A DNA stretch of 64,000 nucleotides from Kineothrix sp. MSJ-39 (GTDB lineage Bacteria > Bacillota > Clostridia > Lachnospirales > Lachnospiraceae), in the NCBI RefSeq assembly GCF_018917935.1, contig NZ_JAHLPN010000008.1, forward strand, positions 56,436 through 120,435. The letters are read 5' to 3'. The notes under the pieces are model-generated. The model ran no database searches and was not told where the DNA came from. It worked only from the letters and a program-made list of their open reading frames with translations. Both the position numbers and the translations under genes were made by a program. Shown here in pieces: positions 53,073 through 62,833 of the stretch; positions within the stretch are counted from its first letter, which is position 1; each line of letters starts with the position of its first letter.

Positions 53073-53930
53073 TTATTTTAAAAGTTTTCGATATTCGGAT
53101 GGCGAACAGCCTTTTAGTTTATGAAACAGTCGACTAAAATACAGTGGGTTATCGTAACCGACAATGCGTGCAATTTCATTTACGGCGTAATTTGTGGTTT
53201 CCAATAACATCTGGGCATTCGTGATTCGGATGGAGGTGATGAACTGCATTGGTGTTGTACCGGTAGATTTTTTGAAATTCCGAATAAACCAACTGACACT
53301 CATTCCTCTGGAAGCTGCATATTCTTCAATGTTGATATCACGGTTATAGTTTTCGTTAAAATAGGACGCTGCAGTATCCATTTCATGATCGAGGTATTCA
53401 TTTTTTAGTACATGTTTGTGGGTAAGCTCCCGGTGAAAGACGATCAGTAAATGACGCAGTAATAGTGCCAGCATTTCTTCGTAGTCATCCTGGCATCTTT
53501 GCAATTCTAAAATAATTCGTTTAAAAATACGTTCATATTCCAGGGATGTTCCAACATGGAAGATGCGCTGGCCATTCGGGAAACCATAACTTCTTAAAAT
53601 ATTCTTTACATCATTTCCGGTAAAATGTACCCAGTAAACTTCTGTTTTATCAATGCCATAGTATTCATATTTCTGAAATTCCTTGGGGCGGTAAAGTACT
53701 ATGTTGCCTGCTGTAACGAGAGTATCGTCATCTGTGTTGTCAAAATGAAAATGCGCTCGTCCGGCTGCTATATAGATGATTTGAAAGTCAAGTCTTCCTC
53801 TGGGACGATAAGTGGGAAGCTTTTGGTGTGAGGATAGACGATAGGTGCCACAGCTTCCTACAATAAGTGGCCGGCTTTTGTCTTTGAAGTCTATAAGGGA
53901 GTGGTTGTGATAACCGGAATTTATATACAT
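53073..53930 (-). CDS. AraC-family regulator of the lactose locus
   Basis: The protein of about 285 residues has an N-terminal cupin-like sugar-sensing domain. Two C-terminal AraC helix-turn-helix motifs follow (DINIEEYAASRGMSVSWFIRNF and NEIARIVGYDNPLYFSRLFHK). I chose the ATG at 53930 with AAAGGAGG upstream. It is divergent from lacZ, so it likely activates the lac/gal operon in response to a galactoside. Confidence 0.9.
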   Translation of the reverse strand: MYINSGYHNHSLIDFKDKSRPLIVGSCGTYRLSSHQKLPTYRPRGRLDFQIIYIAAGRAHFHFDNTDDDTLVTAGNIVLYRPKEFQKYEYYGIDKTEVYWVHFTGNDVKNILRSYGFPNGQRIFHVGTSLEYERIFKRIILELQRCQDDYEEMLALLLRHLLIVFHRELTHKHVLKNEYLDHEMDTAASYFNENYNRDINIEEYAASRGMSVSWFIRNFKKSTGTTPMQFITSIRITNAQMLLETTNYAVNEIARIVGYDNPLYFSRLFHKLKGCSPSEYRKLLK

Positions 53931-53994
53931 TATGAATCCTCCTTTGGAAAGTGGAATATCTGACTGCAAGCAGTTCATGATGAGCTGGAGTTAT

Positions 53995-54120
53995 AAAGTG
54001 AATGCCACCTCAAAACCTGCGGTTTTTCGGTGAGAGCTGCGCTCATATAGTTTTAGCCGTATCCCAATATTTGACTGCAAGCAGTCAATATTGGGATACA
54101 ACTAAAACTGCATTCACTTT
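53995..54120. repeat. Cloverleaf-like palindromic element between araC and lacZ
   Basis: An 11-bp outer stem AAAGTGAATGC/GCATTCACTTT encloses three or four hairpins. They are AAAACC-tgc-GGTTTT, TGAGaGC-tgc-GCTCA, AGTTTTAG/CTAAAACT, and inside the last a 19-bp stem with one bulge (GTATCCCAATATT..GACTGC). It occupies most of the divergent promoter gap. After it come an AT-rich stretch, a small inverted repeat ACTAC-ttatt-GTAGT (54244-54258) and the lacZ ribosome binding site. Confidence 0.8.
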
Positions 54121-54293
54121 AGTGTATCATTTTGTGCATATTTTGTCTATTTCTGTTTATAGACACTTTTTTCATAAAAATGTATGATAGTTTCAAGGTA
54201 ATAAAAGGACGGAAGGTAATGACACACAGACGGGATTTTATTGACTACTTATTGTAGTGAATAAAAAAATATATGTCAAAGGAGGTTTTTGCA

Positions 54294-57200
54294 ATGATTG
54301 TACCACGCTTTTATGAAGATTTGAATGTTATGCACGATAAGACAATGTCGGCGAGGGCATATTACATTCCGGCATCAGTTCGTATGAATGATCTGGTGGA
54401 GTATCGGGAAAGATCGGATCGTTTTCAGTTGTTAAACGGAGAGTGGAAGTTTCGGTATTATAGCAGTATTTATGACGTAACGGAATCATTTTACGAGAAA
54501 GGCTATGATGTTTCCGGGTTTGATCAGGTAACGGTTCCGGGTGTATGGCAGATGGATGGTTATGACACGCATCAGTATACGAATATTCGTTATCCGTTTC
54601 CGTTTGATCCACCATATGTGCCACAGGATATTCCATGTGGAGCATATGTTCATAACTTTGAATATCACAGAGAAAAAAAGGCACCAAAAGCATTTTTGAA
54701 TTTTGAAGGCGTCGATAGCTGTTTTTATGTATGGGTAAATGGTGCTTATGCCGGATACAGTCAGGTACCCCACGCTACCAGTGAATTTGATGTAACAGAC
54801 TTGTTGAATGAGGGGGAAAATACATTAGCGGTTCTTGTGCTCAAATGGTGTGATGGGTCGTATTTGGAGGATCAGGATAAGTTTCGGATGAGTGGTATTT
54901 TCAGAGATGTTTATTTGCTGAAAAGACCGGAAAAGACAATCAGAGATTATTACATTACGACAGATGTAGAAAAAGACAGCGTTGCTGTGAAATTGGATAT
55001 GCATTTTTCAGAACCGGTGGAAACAAAAGTTACTATAGAAGATAAATATGGAGCCGTCGTAGCAAGAGGGGAAGCAGCAGAGAATGGTGTATTAGAACTG
55101 ACCGTGTTAAATCCGGTTTTATGGAATGCAGAGAATCCTTATTTGTATCAGGTTATTTTGACAATGCCGGATGAAGTGATCGTGGATCGGATTGGTTTCC
55201 GGACGATTGAAATTAAGGACAAGGTTGTTTATTTCAATGGAGAAAAGATTAAATTCCGTGGAGTCAATCGTCATGATTCTGATCCGGAGACAGGATTTGT
55301 GATCGATGCCCGGCAGATCAAAAAGGATTTAATGTTAATGAAGCAGCATAACTTTAACGCTATTCGTTCCAGTCATTATCCAAATGCACCATATTTTTAT
55401 CAGATGTGTGATGAATATGGATTTATGGTGATTGACGAGGCGGATATTGAGGCGCATGGACCATTTATGCTGTACCGGAAGGAGGACACAGACCAGAACC
55501 GTTTTCAACATTGGAATGAAAAGATTGCAGATGATCCGGCATGGGAAAAGGCAATTGTGGATCGTGTCCAGCTTATGGTACAGAGAGACAAAAACCGTCC
55601 CAGCATTATAATGTGGTCTATGGGAAATGAAAGTGCGTATGGATGCAATTTTGAAAAGGCACTTGCCTGGACAAAGAAGTTTGATCCGGACAGGATCACA
55701 CAGTACGAAAGTGCAAGATACCGTAATTATGATATTACCTATGATTATGAAAATCTGGATCTTTACAGCCGGATGTATCCGTCATTACAGGAGATAGAGG
55801 ATTATCTGAAAAATGATGGAAGCAAACCATTTCTGCTGGTGGAATACTGCCATAGTATGGGAAACGGACCGGGAGATTTTGAAGATTATTTTCAGATGAT
55901 TCATAAGGATGACCGAATGTGTGGCGGGTTTGTCTGGGAGTGGTGTGATCATGCGATCGCACATGGAACGGCAGAAAATGGAAAGACCAGATATTATTAT
56001 GGAGGGGATCATGGAGAAACCATTCATGATGGAAATTTCTGTGTGGATGGGCTGGTTTATCCGGATCGTACACCGCATACAGGACTGCTGGAGTATAAAA
56101 ATGTCTATCGTCCGGTTAGGGTTGTGTCCTATGATCAGAAAAACGGACAGATAGTTCTTCACAATTATATGGATTTTGACAATTTGAAGGATTATGTGGA
56201 TATTTCTTATGAAATGACACAGGATGGCTTGACTGTGGAAAAAGGAAAGCTGGCAAATGTTGTTGCAGCACCCCATAGTGATGCGGAGGTGGAGTTGAAG
56301 CTGCAGGTTCCGAATACCGGTAAGATTTATCTGAAGCTTATTTACCGGTTGAAAAAGCAAATGCCGTTGCTTGAACAGGGGTATGAATTAGGTTTTGATG
56401 AAATGAAGCTTGCAAATGAGGATGATAGAAACAGACAGGCTGTAAAGTGGATGGAGCAGGAAGAAGCAATCGGAACCATTAATGTCAAGGAAAACGATAG
56501 GCAGATCGTATTACAGGCAAAGGATTTTACTTACGTTTTAGATAAGCGTACCGGATTGTTTGAGGACATGCAGTTTGCCGGAAGAAGCTATATTAACCAT
56601 CCAATGGAATTGAATATTTGGCGGGCTCCGACGGATAACGATATGTATATAAAACAGGAATGGAAAAAGGCACATTATGATGCTGCCTATACCAGAGCAT
56701 ACCGCATAGAAGTACTTCAGAACAAGCACGGGGTGTTGATCATGGAGCATGTGGCAGTAGTAGCTGATACCGTACAAAAGATTCTGGATGTGAAAATGAC
56801 ATGGAAAATCAATGAAGACGGGAAAATAGAGGCAGTTATAGAGGCAATAAAAGATAAAGAATTCCCAGATCTGCCAAGGTTTGGAATCCGGATGTTTTTG
56901 AATAAGAAAATGGATGAGATTACTTATTTTGGAATGGGACCACAGGAAAGCTACCGGGATAAACATCAGGCTTCCTGTCATGGATTATTCCGCTCTAAGG
57001 TGGCTCAGATGCATGAGGATTATATTCGTCCACAGGAGAATGGAAGCCATTATGACTGCGATTATGTAGAGCTTACAAATGGTCAATGTGGAATTGCAGC
57101 AGTTTCAAAGAATCAATTTTCGTTTAATGCTTCTGTTTATACACAGGAGGAGTTAGAACGGGTATCACACAATTACGAATTGAAAGAATCGGATAGCATC

Positions 57201-57332
57201 GTATTCTGTATGGATTATGCAATGAATGGAATTGGTTCAAATAGCTGCGGACCGGATGTTTTGGATAAATATCGGTTTGCTGAGGAAGCATTTCAGTTTC
57301 AGTTCGAATTAATTCCGTTTGTAAAAGGATAA
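54294..57332 (+). CDS. lacZ: Beta-galactosidase (GH2)
   Basis: The 1013-residue enzyme has the five-domain LacZ order: sugar-binding jelly roll, two immunoglobulin-like domains around the catalytic barrel, and the C-terminal Bgal small-chain sandwich. Acid/base Glu446 is in WSMGNES and nucleophile Glu517 in LLVEYCHSMGN. There is no signal peptide, so it acts in the cytoplasm on imported lactose. I chose the ATG at 54294, eight bases after AGGAGG; an ATG at 54273 lies upstream of that site. Confidence 0.95.
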   Translation: MIVPRFYEDLNVMHDKTMSARAYYIPASVRMNDLVEYRERSDRFQLLNGEWKFRYYSSIYDVTESFYEKGYDVSGFDQVTVPGVWQMDGYDTHQYTNIRYPFPFDPPYVPQDIPCGAYVHNFEYHREKKAPKAFLNFEGVDSCFYVWVNGAYAGYSQVPHATSEFDVTDLLNEGENTLAVLVLKWCDGSYLEDQDKFRMSGIFRDVYLLKRPEKTIRDYYITTDVEKDSVAVKLDMHFSEPVETKVTIEDKYGAVVARGEAAENGVLELTVLNPVLWNAENPYLYQVILTMPDEVIVDRIGFRTIEIKDKVVYFNGEKIKFRGVNRHDSDPETGFVIDARQIKKDLMLMKQHNFNAIRSSHYPNAPYFYQMCDEYGFMVIDEADIEAHGPFMLYRKEDTDQNRFQHWNEKIADDPAWEKAIVDRVQLMVQRDKNRPSIIMWSMGNESAYGCNFEKALAWTKKFDPDRITQYESARYRNYDITYDYENLDLYSRMYPSLQEIEDYLKNDGSKPFLLVEYCHSMGNGPGDFEDYFQMIHKDDRMCGGFVWEWCDHAIAHGTAENGKTRYYYGGDHGETIHDGNFCVDGLVYPDRTPHTGLLEYKNVYRPVRVVSYDQKNGQIVLHNYMDFDNLKDYVDISYEMTQDGLTVEKGKLANVVAAPHSDAEVELKLQVPNTGKIYLKLIYRLKKQMPLLEQGYELGFDEMKLANEDDRNRQAVKWMEQEEAIGTINVKENDRQIVLQAKDFTYVLDKRTGLFEDMQFAGRSYINHPMELNIWRAPTDNDMYIKQEWKKAHYDAAYTRAYRIEVLQNKHGVLIMEHVAVVADTVQKILDVKMTWKINEDGKIEAVIEAIKDKEFPDLPRFGIRMFLNKKMDEITYFGMGPQESYRDKHQASCHGLFRSKVAQMHEDYIRPQENGSHYDCDYVELTNGQCGIAAVSKNQFSFNASVYTQEELERVSHNYELKESDSIVFCMDYAMNGIGSNSCGPDVLDKYRFAEEAFQFQFELIPFVKG

Positions 57333-57370
57333 AATTTTTTCTGAATAACAAATAGTGAAGGAGGATTCTG

Positions 57371-58738
57371 ATGGAGGAAAAGAAATGCTTAAAATGGTAC
57401 AACAAGATAGGATATGGATCTGGTGATATTGCAGGAAATGTAGTGTATGCATTTCTGACATCGTTTGTGATGGTATATCTGACAGATACGATTGGATTGG
57501 CATCCGGAATAGTGGGAACACTGATTGCTGTTTCAAAATTATTTGACGGATTTACAGACATCTTTTTTGGATCAATGATTGATAAAACGCATAGTAAGAT
57601 GGGAAAGGCAAGACCATGGATGCTGTATGGTTACATTGGTTGTGTGATTACATTGGTAGCATGTTTTGCAGTTCCAACAAGTCTTGGCAGGACGGCACAG
57701 TATGCGTGGTTTTTTATCGCGTATACGCTGTTGAATGGTGTGTTTTATACGGCAAATAACATTGCTTATTCTGCTCTGACATCACTTGTTACCAAGAACA
57801 GTAAAGAGCGTGTGCAGATGGGTTCTTACCGTTTCATTTTTGCTTTTTCAACCAGCCTTCTGATTCAGGCGGTTACCGTTGGATTTGTTGAAAAATGTGG
57901 TGGAGATGCAGCTGCATGGCGACTGGTTGCGATTATTTATGCCATGATCGGATTGGTTGTGAATACTATTTCCGTATTATCTGTCAAAGAACTTCCGGAA
58001 GAGGAATTAAATGAAAGAGACACAACAGATGAAGAGGAAAAATATGGGCTGGTTCAGGCATTCAAGCTGTTGGTAAAGAATAAATTTTACCTGATGATCT
58101 GTGGTACTTATATTTTACAGCAGTTATACAGTGCAATGATCGGTGCCGGTATTTATTATATGACATGGGTTTTGAAAAACAAAAACCTGTTTGGACAATT
58201 TGCCTGGGCGGTAAACATTCCTCTTATTATTGCATTGGTTTTTACACCAACACTGGTTGGAAAGTGGAATGGTATGTATAAGCTGAATTTGAGAGGTTAC
58301 ATCCTTGCTGTGATTGGCAGAGCTCTCGTCGTTGTTGCCGGATATATGGGAAGTATTCCTTTGATGATGGCATTTACAGCATTAGCAGCATTGGGACAGG
58401 GCCCTTGGCAGGGAGATATGAATGCAGTGATTGCTTCATGCTCCGAGTATACTTACCTGACACAAGGAAAGCGTGTGGATGGTACGATGTATTCCTGCAC
58501 CTCGCTCGGTGTTAAGATTGGCGGAGGTATTGGAACGGCGGTTGTAGGCTGGCTTTTGGAACTTAGTGGCTATGTGGGAACGTATGCTGTTCAGCCACAG
58601 TCAGCGTTGAATATGATGCAGTTTATGTATCTCTGGCTGCCACTGATCTTTGATGTGCTTATTATGTTTATCCTTTCCGTAATGAATGTAGAGGAGACAA
58701 ATGCTAAGATTGAAAAAGAAAAGGAGATGGGTTTATGA
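57371..58738 (+). CDS. GPH-family sugar:cation symporter (lactose/galactoside)
   Basis: The 455-residue transporter has 12 membrane segments and the MelB/LacS-type start KIGYGSGDIAGN, with DGFTDIFFGSMIDKTHSKMGKARPW split over the second loop. It lacks the C-terminal EIIA domain of LacS. Its place between lacZ and galK makes lactose or galactosides the likely cargo. The stop overlaps the galK start by four bases. Confidence 0.92.
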   Translation: MEEKKCLKWYNKIGYGSGDIAGNVVYAFLTSFVMVYLTDTIGLASGIVGTLIAVSKLFDGFTDIFFGSMIDKTHSKMGKARPWMLYGYIGCVITLVACFAVPTSLGRTAQYAWFFIAYTLLNGVFYTANNIAYSALTSLVTKNSKERVQMGSYRFIFAFSTSLLIQAVTVGFVEKCGGDAAAWRLVAIIYAMIGLVVNTISVLSVKELPEEELNERDTTDEEEKYGLVQAFKLLVKNKFYLMICGTYILQQLYSAMIGAGIYYMTWVLKNKNLFGQFAWAVNIPLIIALVFTPTLVGKWNGMYKLNLRGYILAVIGRALVVVAGYMGSIPLMMAFTALAALGQGPWQGDMNAVIASCSEYTYLTQGKRVDGTMYSCTSLGVKIGGGIGTAVVGWLLELSGYVGTYAVQPQSALNMMQFMYLWLPLIFDVLIMFILSVMNVEETNAKIEKEKEMGL

Positions 58739-60012
58739 TAACACATGATTTGATAAAAAAAATAAAAAATGGAATGTATGATGAAACATTGAAAGATGTT
58801 TATGTGGATGAGAAAAAAATATCGTATGAAAGAGAGCGTTATATTAAGGCGATAGAGAGTTATACAGAAAATTTTGGAGAGGGAGAAATCTTTGTCTTTA
58901 GTGCACCGGGCAGAAGTGAAATAGGTGGAAATCATACAGATCATCAATGCGGAGAGGTGTTGGCAGCCTCCATTAATAATGATGCAATAGCTGTTGTACA
59001 CAATTTGGAAGAGCCGTGTGTCAGAGTGATATCTGCCGGATATGAGATGATCACGATATATCTGGATGATCTAGGTATGAGAGAGGATGAGGAAGCAACA
59101 ACAAATGCATTAATTCGAGGGGTGTTGGCAAAAACAAAAGAATATGGATATCAGATAGGCGGATTTCAGGCTTTTGTTACCAGTGATGTGTTGATAGGAG
59201 CTGGATTGTCTTCTTCAGCAGCGTTTGAAACATTGATGGGAACAATTCTGTCAGAGCTGTTTAATGATGGAAAGATTTCTCCTGTTGAAATAGCCATGAT
59301 TGGGCAATTTGCAGAAAATGTATATTTTGGGAAACCATGTGGATTGATGGATCAGATGGCGTGTTCCATTGGAAGTTTGGCACATATTGATTTTCAGGAT
59401 CCAGTGGCACCATTGGTGGAGCGGATTGAGTTTGATCTGGATGGATATGGATATAGTCTTTGTATTACCGATACAAAAGGCTCACATGCAGATTTGACAT
59501 CGGATTATGCAGCAATTCCGGAAGAAATGAAAAGAGCAGCGGCTTGTTTGGGAAAAGAAGTGCTTGGACAGGTTACGAAAAAAGAAGTACTTGCTAATCT
59601 TCCACGCATCAGAGAACAGGCAGGAGATCGGGCAGCGCTTAGAGCGATTCACTATGTGTGTGAAAATGAGCGAGTGCAAAAAGAAGTGGCAGCATTGAGA
59701 GAGAACAGATTTGGAGATTTTTTGAGATTAGTTAAAGAGTCAGGTGATTCTTCTTATAAGTATTTGCAAAATGTGTATGTGTGCCATGATGTGGAACATC
59801 AAAATGTTTCTATTGCATTGGCTGTCAGCGATATGATTTTAGGCGGGCAGGGGGCAAACAGAGTGCATGGTGGTGGCTTTGCCGGAACAATACAGGCATT
59901 CGTACCAAATGATATTGTCACATTATATAAAACAGAGATGGAAAAGGTATTTGGAGATGGTGCTTGTGATGTACTTAAAATTCGTAAATATGGCGGAATT
60001 CAAGTAATGTAA
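58735..60012 (+). CDS. galK: Galactokinase
   Basis: The 425-residue GHMP kinase has the galactokinase signature PGRSEIGGNHTDHQ, the ATP loop GAGLSSSAAFE and the C-terminal GGGFAGTIQAFV. It converts galactose to galactose 1-phosphate in the Leloir pathway. It overlaps the symporter by four bases and precedes galE by 29 bp. Confidence 0.96.
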   Translation: MITHDLIKKIKNGMYDETLKDVYVDEKKISYERERYIKAIESYTENFGEGEIFVFSAPGRSEIGGNHTDHQCGEVLAASINNDAIAVVHNLEEPCVRVISAGYEMITIYLDDLGMREDEEATTNALIRGVLAKTKEYGYQIGGFQAFVTSDVLIGAGLSSSAAFETLMGTILSELFNDGKISPVEIAMIGQFAENVYFGKPCGLMDQMACSIGSLAHIDFQDPVAPLVERIEFDLDGYGYSLCITDTKGSHADLTSDYAAIPEEMKRAAACLGKEVLGQVTKKEVLANLPRIREQAGDRAALRAIHYVCENERVQKEVAALRENRFGDFLRLVKESGDSSYKYLQNVYVCHDVEHQNVSIALAVSDMILGGQGANRVHGGGFAGTIQAFVPNDIVTLYKTEMEKVFGDGACDVLKIRKYGGIQVM

Positions 60013-60041
60013 GGTACACAAAAAAACAAGGAGGAATAGTT

Positions 60042-61028
60042 ATGGGCAGCATTTTAGTATTAGGCGGAGCCGGATATATTGGCTCGCATACTGTTTATGA
60101 GTTGATTGATGCAGGAAAGGATGTGGTGGTTGTAGATAATCTTGAAACAGGTTTTCGGGCAGCGGTTCATCCGAAAGCGAAGTTTTATGAAGGAGATATT
60201 CGTAACCGAGCTTTTATTGACTCTGTATTTGATAAAGAAAATATAGATGGAGTTATTCATTTTGCAGCTAGTTCGCAAGTAGGCGAAAGTATGATAAAGC
60301 CATTGAAATATTATAGTAATAATCTTTGTGGTACAGAAGTACTGTTGGAGAGCATGGTTGCGCATGGTGTAGATAAGATTGTGTTTTCTTCTACAGCGGC
60401 AACTTATGGAGAACCGGAGCGAATTCCTATTATGGAATCGGATCGTACACTTCCGACAAATTGTTATGGTGAAACAAAATTGTCTATGGAGAAAATGTTT
60501 AAATGGACGGCAAATGCATATAACTTAAGATTTGTGTCTTTGCGTTATTTTAACGCTTGCGGGGCTCATCCTAATGGAAAGATTGGAGAGGCTCACAATC
60601 CGGAAACACATCTTATTCCTTTAATTTTGCAGGTACCAAATGAAAAGAGAGAGTATATTTCTATTTTTGGAACGGACTATGACACAAAGGATGGTACTTG
60701 TGTTAGAGACTATATTCATGTAAATGATCTTGCACAGGCTCATATTCTTGCAATGAAGTATCTTTGTGATGGAAATGACAGCAATATATTTAATCTTGGA
60801 AATGGAGTTGGTTTTACGGTAAAAGAGGTTGTGGAAACTGCAAGAAAAGTAACAGGACATCCAATTCCGGCAAAGGAAGAACCACGTCGGGCAGGAGATC
60901 CATCTATGTTGATCGCATCCAGTGCAAAAGCAAAGGAAGTATTAGGATGGAATCCACAATATGCAGATTTGGAAACAATTATCGGTACAGCATGGAAATG
61001 GCATAAAAGTCATCCAAATGGATATTAG
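60042..61028 (+). CDS. galE: UDP-glucose 4-epimerase
   Basis: The 328-residue short-chain dehydrogenase-like enzyme has the NAD motif GGAGYIGSH, Ser/Thr in FSSTAATYG and the catalytic Tyr142-xxx-Lys146 in YGETK. It interconverts UDP-glucose and UDP-galactose. AGGAGG precedes the ATG. Confidence 0.96.
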   Translation: MGSILVLGGAGYIGSHTVYELIDAGKDVVVVDNLETGFRAAVHPKAKFYEGDIRNRAFIDSVFDKENIDGVIHFAASSQVGESMIKPLKYYSNNLCGTEVLLESMVAHGVDKIVFSSTAATYGEPERIPIMESDRTLPTNCYGETKLSMEKMFKWTANAYNLRFVSLRYFNACGAHPNGKIGEAHNPETHLIPLILQVPNEKREYISIFGTDYDTKDGTCVRDYIHVNDLAQAHILAMKYLCDGNDSNIFNLGNGVGFTVKEVVETARKVTGHPIPAKEEPRRAGDPSMLIASSAKAKEVLGWNPQYADLETIIGTAWKWHKSHPNGY

Positions 61029-61051
61029 AATGTGTAAATGGGGGTGTTTTT

Positions 61052-62545
61052 ATGATTAATGAGTATATCAATGAACTTGTAGCATATGGATTGAACCATG
61101 GATTGGTTGACCCGGAAGATGAAGTATATGTGACGAATCGCCTTCTGGAATTATTTCAATTGACAGAGCATGAAGGGACTGCGAAAGAGGTTAGATCAGA
61201 AAGAGAATTGTCACAGATCTTAAACGATATGTTGGAATATGCATGTCGGCAGGGAATGCTGGAGGAAGAAACAATTACGGAAAAGGACTTATTTGATACA
61301 AAGATTATGGGAATATTGACACCATACCCTTCTGTGGTTCGCAGGCAGTTTTGGGATAAATACAATATATCTCCTAAAGCTGCAACAGATTTTTATTATC
61401 AGTTTAGCCAGGCAACAAATTATATCAGAAAAGATCGAATTGTAAAGGATGAGAAATGGACAGCAAATACAGAATTTGGTGCAATGGATATAACCATCAA
61501 TTTATCAAAACCGGAAAAAGATCCTCGTGATATTGCAAAGGCGGGAAAAGCAAAGAAATCTGGGTATCCGAGTTGTTTGCTATGTAAAGAAAATGAAGGT
61601 TACGCCGGACATATTTCCCATCCGGCAAGGCAAAATCATAGAATTATTCCGATTACATTGTGTGGAGAACGATATAATTTACAGTATTCGCCGTATGTGT
61701 ACTATAACGAACATTGTATTGTTTTCAATGATCGTCATATTCCAATGAAAATAAATAAGGCAGTTTTTTCCAAATTATTGGATTTTGTAAAACAGTTTCC
61801 GCATTATACAGTGGGATCAAATGCAGATTTGCCAATTGTAGGTGGATCCATATTAAGTCATGATCATTTTCAAGGTGGAGAATATGAGTTTGCAATGGCT
61901 AAAGCACCTTATGAGACAGAAATTTCATTAAAAAAATTTCCAGATGTTCATGCCGGAACTGTGAAATGGCCTATGTCTGTTATTCGTCTACAGGGGCATA
62001 ACACAGAGTCATTGGTAGGCGCTGCTGACTGCATTCTGTCTTGCTGGCGTGAATATACAGATGAAAAAGCATTTATTTTCAGCGAAACGCAAGGAGTATC
62101 GCATAACACGATCACACCAATTGCAAGAAAGAGAGAAGATCTGTTTGAATTAGATCTGGTGTTACGAAATAATATTACCACAGAAGAGTTTCCGTTAGGT
62201 GTGTATCATCCACATCCGGAATATCATCATATAAAAAAAGAAAATATTGGTTTGATTGAAGTGATGGGACTGGCAGTTCTCCCGGCTAGATTGCAAAAGG
62301 AAATGACGGAGCTGGAACGCAGAATTCTGCAGAATGAGGATCTGCGGGAAAGCGATTTAACCAAAATACATGCAGATTGGGCAGAAAAATGGCTGCCAAA
62401 CTATGAAATCACAGAAGAGAATCTTCATGCGATTGTGCAGAAAGAAATAGGATTTGTGTTTGCAAAAGTGCTGGGATGTGCAGGTGTTTACAAAAGAACA
62501 CCGGAAGGACAAGCTGCCTTCAAAAAATTTTTGGAGTGCATATAA
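61052..62545 (+). CDS. galT: UDP-glucose-hexose-1-phosphate uridylyltransferase (class II)
   Basis: The 497-residue enzyme is of the Firmicutes class II GalT type, longer than the E. coli enzyme, with SHDHFQGG and HPHPEYHHI. It exchanges UMP between UDP-glucose and galactose 1-phosphate. It ends the lacZ-symporter-galK-galE-galT operon and is followed by a terminator. Confidence 0.96.
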   Translation: MINEYINELVAYGLNHGLVDPEDEVYVTNRLLELFQLTEHEGTAKEVRSERELSQILNDMLEYACRQGMLEEETITEKDLFDTKIMGILTPYPSVVRRQFWDKYNISPKAATDFYYQFSQATNYIRKDRIVKDEKWTANTEFGAMDITINLSKPEKDPRDIAKAGKAKKSGYPSCLLCKENEGYAGHISHPARQNHRIIPITLCGERYNLQYSPYVYYNEHCIVFNDRHIPMKINKAVFSKLLDFVKQFPHYTVGSNADLPIVGGSILSHDHFQGGEYEFAMAKAPYETEISLKKFPDVHAGTVKWPMSVIRLQGHNTESLVGAADCILSCWREYTDEKAFIFSETQGVSHNTITPIARKREDLFELDLVLRNNITTEEFPLGVYHPHPEYHHIKKENIGLIEVMGLAVLPARLQKEMTELERRILQNEDLRESDLTKIHADWAEKWLPNYEITEENLHAIVQKEIGFVFAKVLGCAGVYKRTPEGQAAFKKFLECI

Positions 62546-62550
62546 AAAAG

Positions 62551-62583
62551 GACCATTTCACATTTGTGAAGTGGTCTGCTTTT
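62551..62583 (+). terminator. Terminator of the lac/gal operon
   Basis: GACCATTTCAC and GTGAAGTGGTC pair (one wobble) around ATTT, with an A-run before and TGCTTTT after, starting a few bases behind the galT stop. Confidence 0.8.
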
Positions 62584-62620
62584 CAGTATTCAGTTTTCAC
62601 AAATAGTCCTTTTAGCCAGA

Positions 62621-62698
62621 TTATGCATGATATACATGCTCAAAGTATCCTTCGTAGAAAGCTAAAAGGTTGTTCATATATTTTTTGAATCTGCTCAT
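62621..62698 (-). CDS. Candidate small peptide gene, 25 residues
   Basis: On the minus strand a perfect AAAGGAGG precedes an ATG that opens the peptide MSRFKKYMNNLLAFY, ending FEHVYHA. A TATAAT box lies at 62736-62731. It is basic and amphipathic at the start and rich in aromatic residues. It lies between galT and the second AraC gene, divergent from the latter. I do not recognise it; it is too short for routine gene calls. Confidence 0.55.
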   Translation of the reverse strand: MSRFKKYMNNLLAFYEGYFEHVYHA

Positions 62699-62833
62699 TT
62701 TGTATTCCTCCTTTCCTTGTTTGTAAGTTCATTATAGGACAGGCTGGATAAGAATGCTTGCCAATTTAAAAGAAAATGTAGACAAATGTTGCAGAGAAAA
62801 TCAAAATTTAAGTAGTAAAGGGGAGATGTATCA

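Noticed and set aside
62476..62688. 70-codon plus-strand frame overlapping the galT end
   Set aside because: It crosses the operon terminator and lies antisense to the better supported 25-codon frame.
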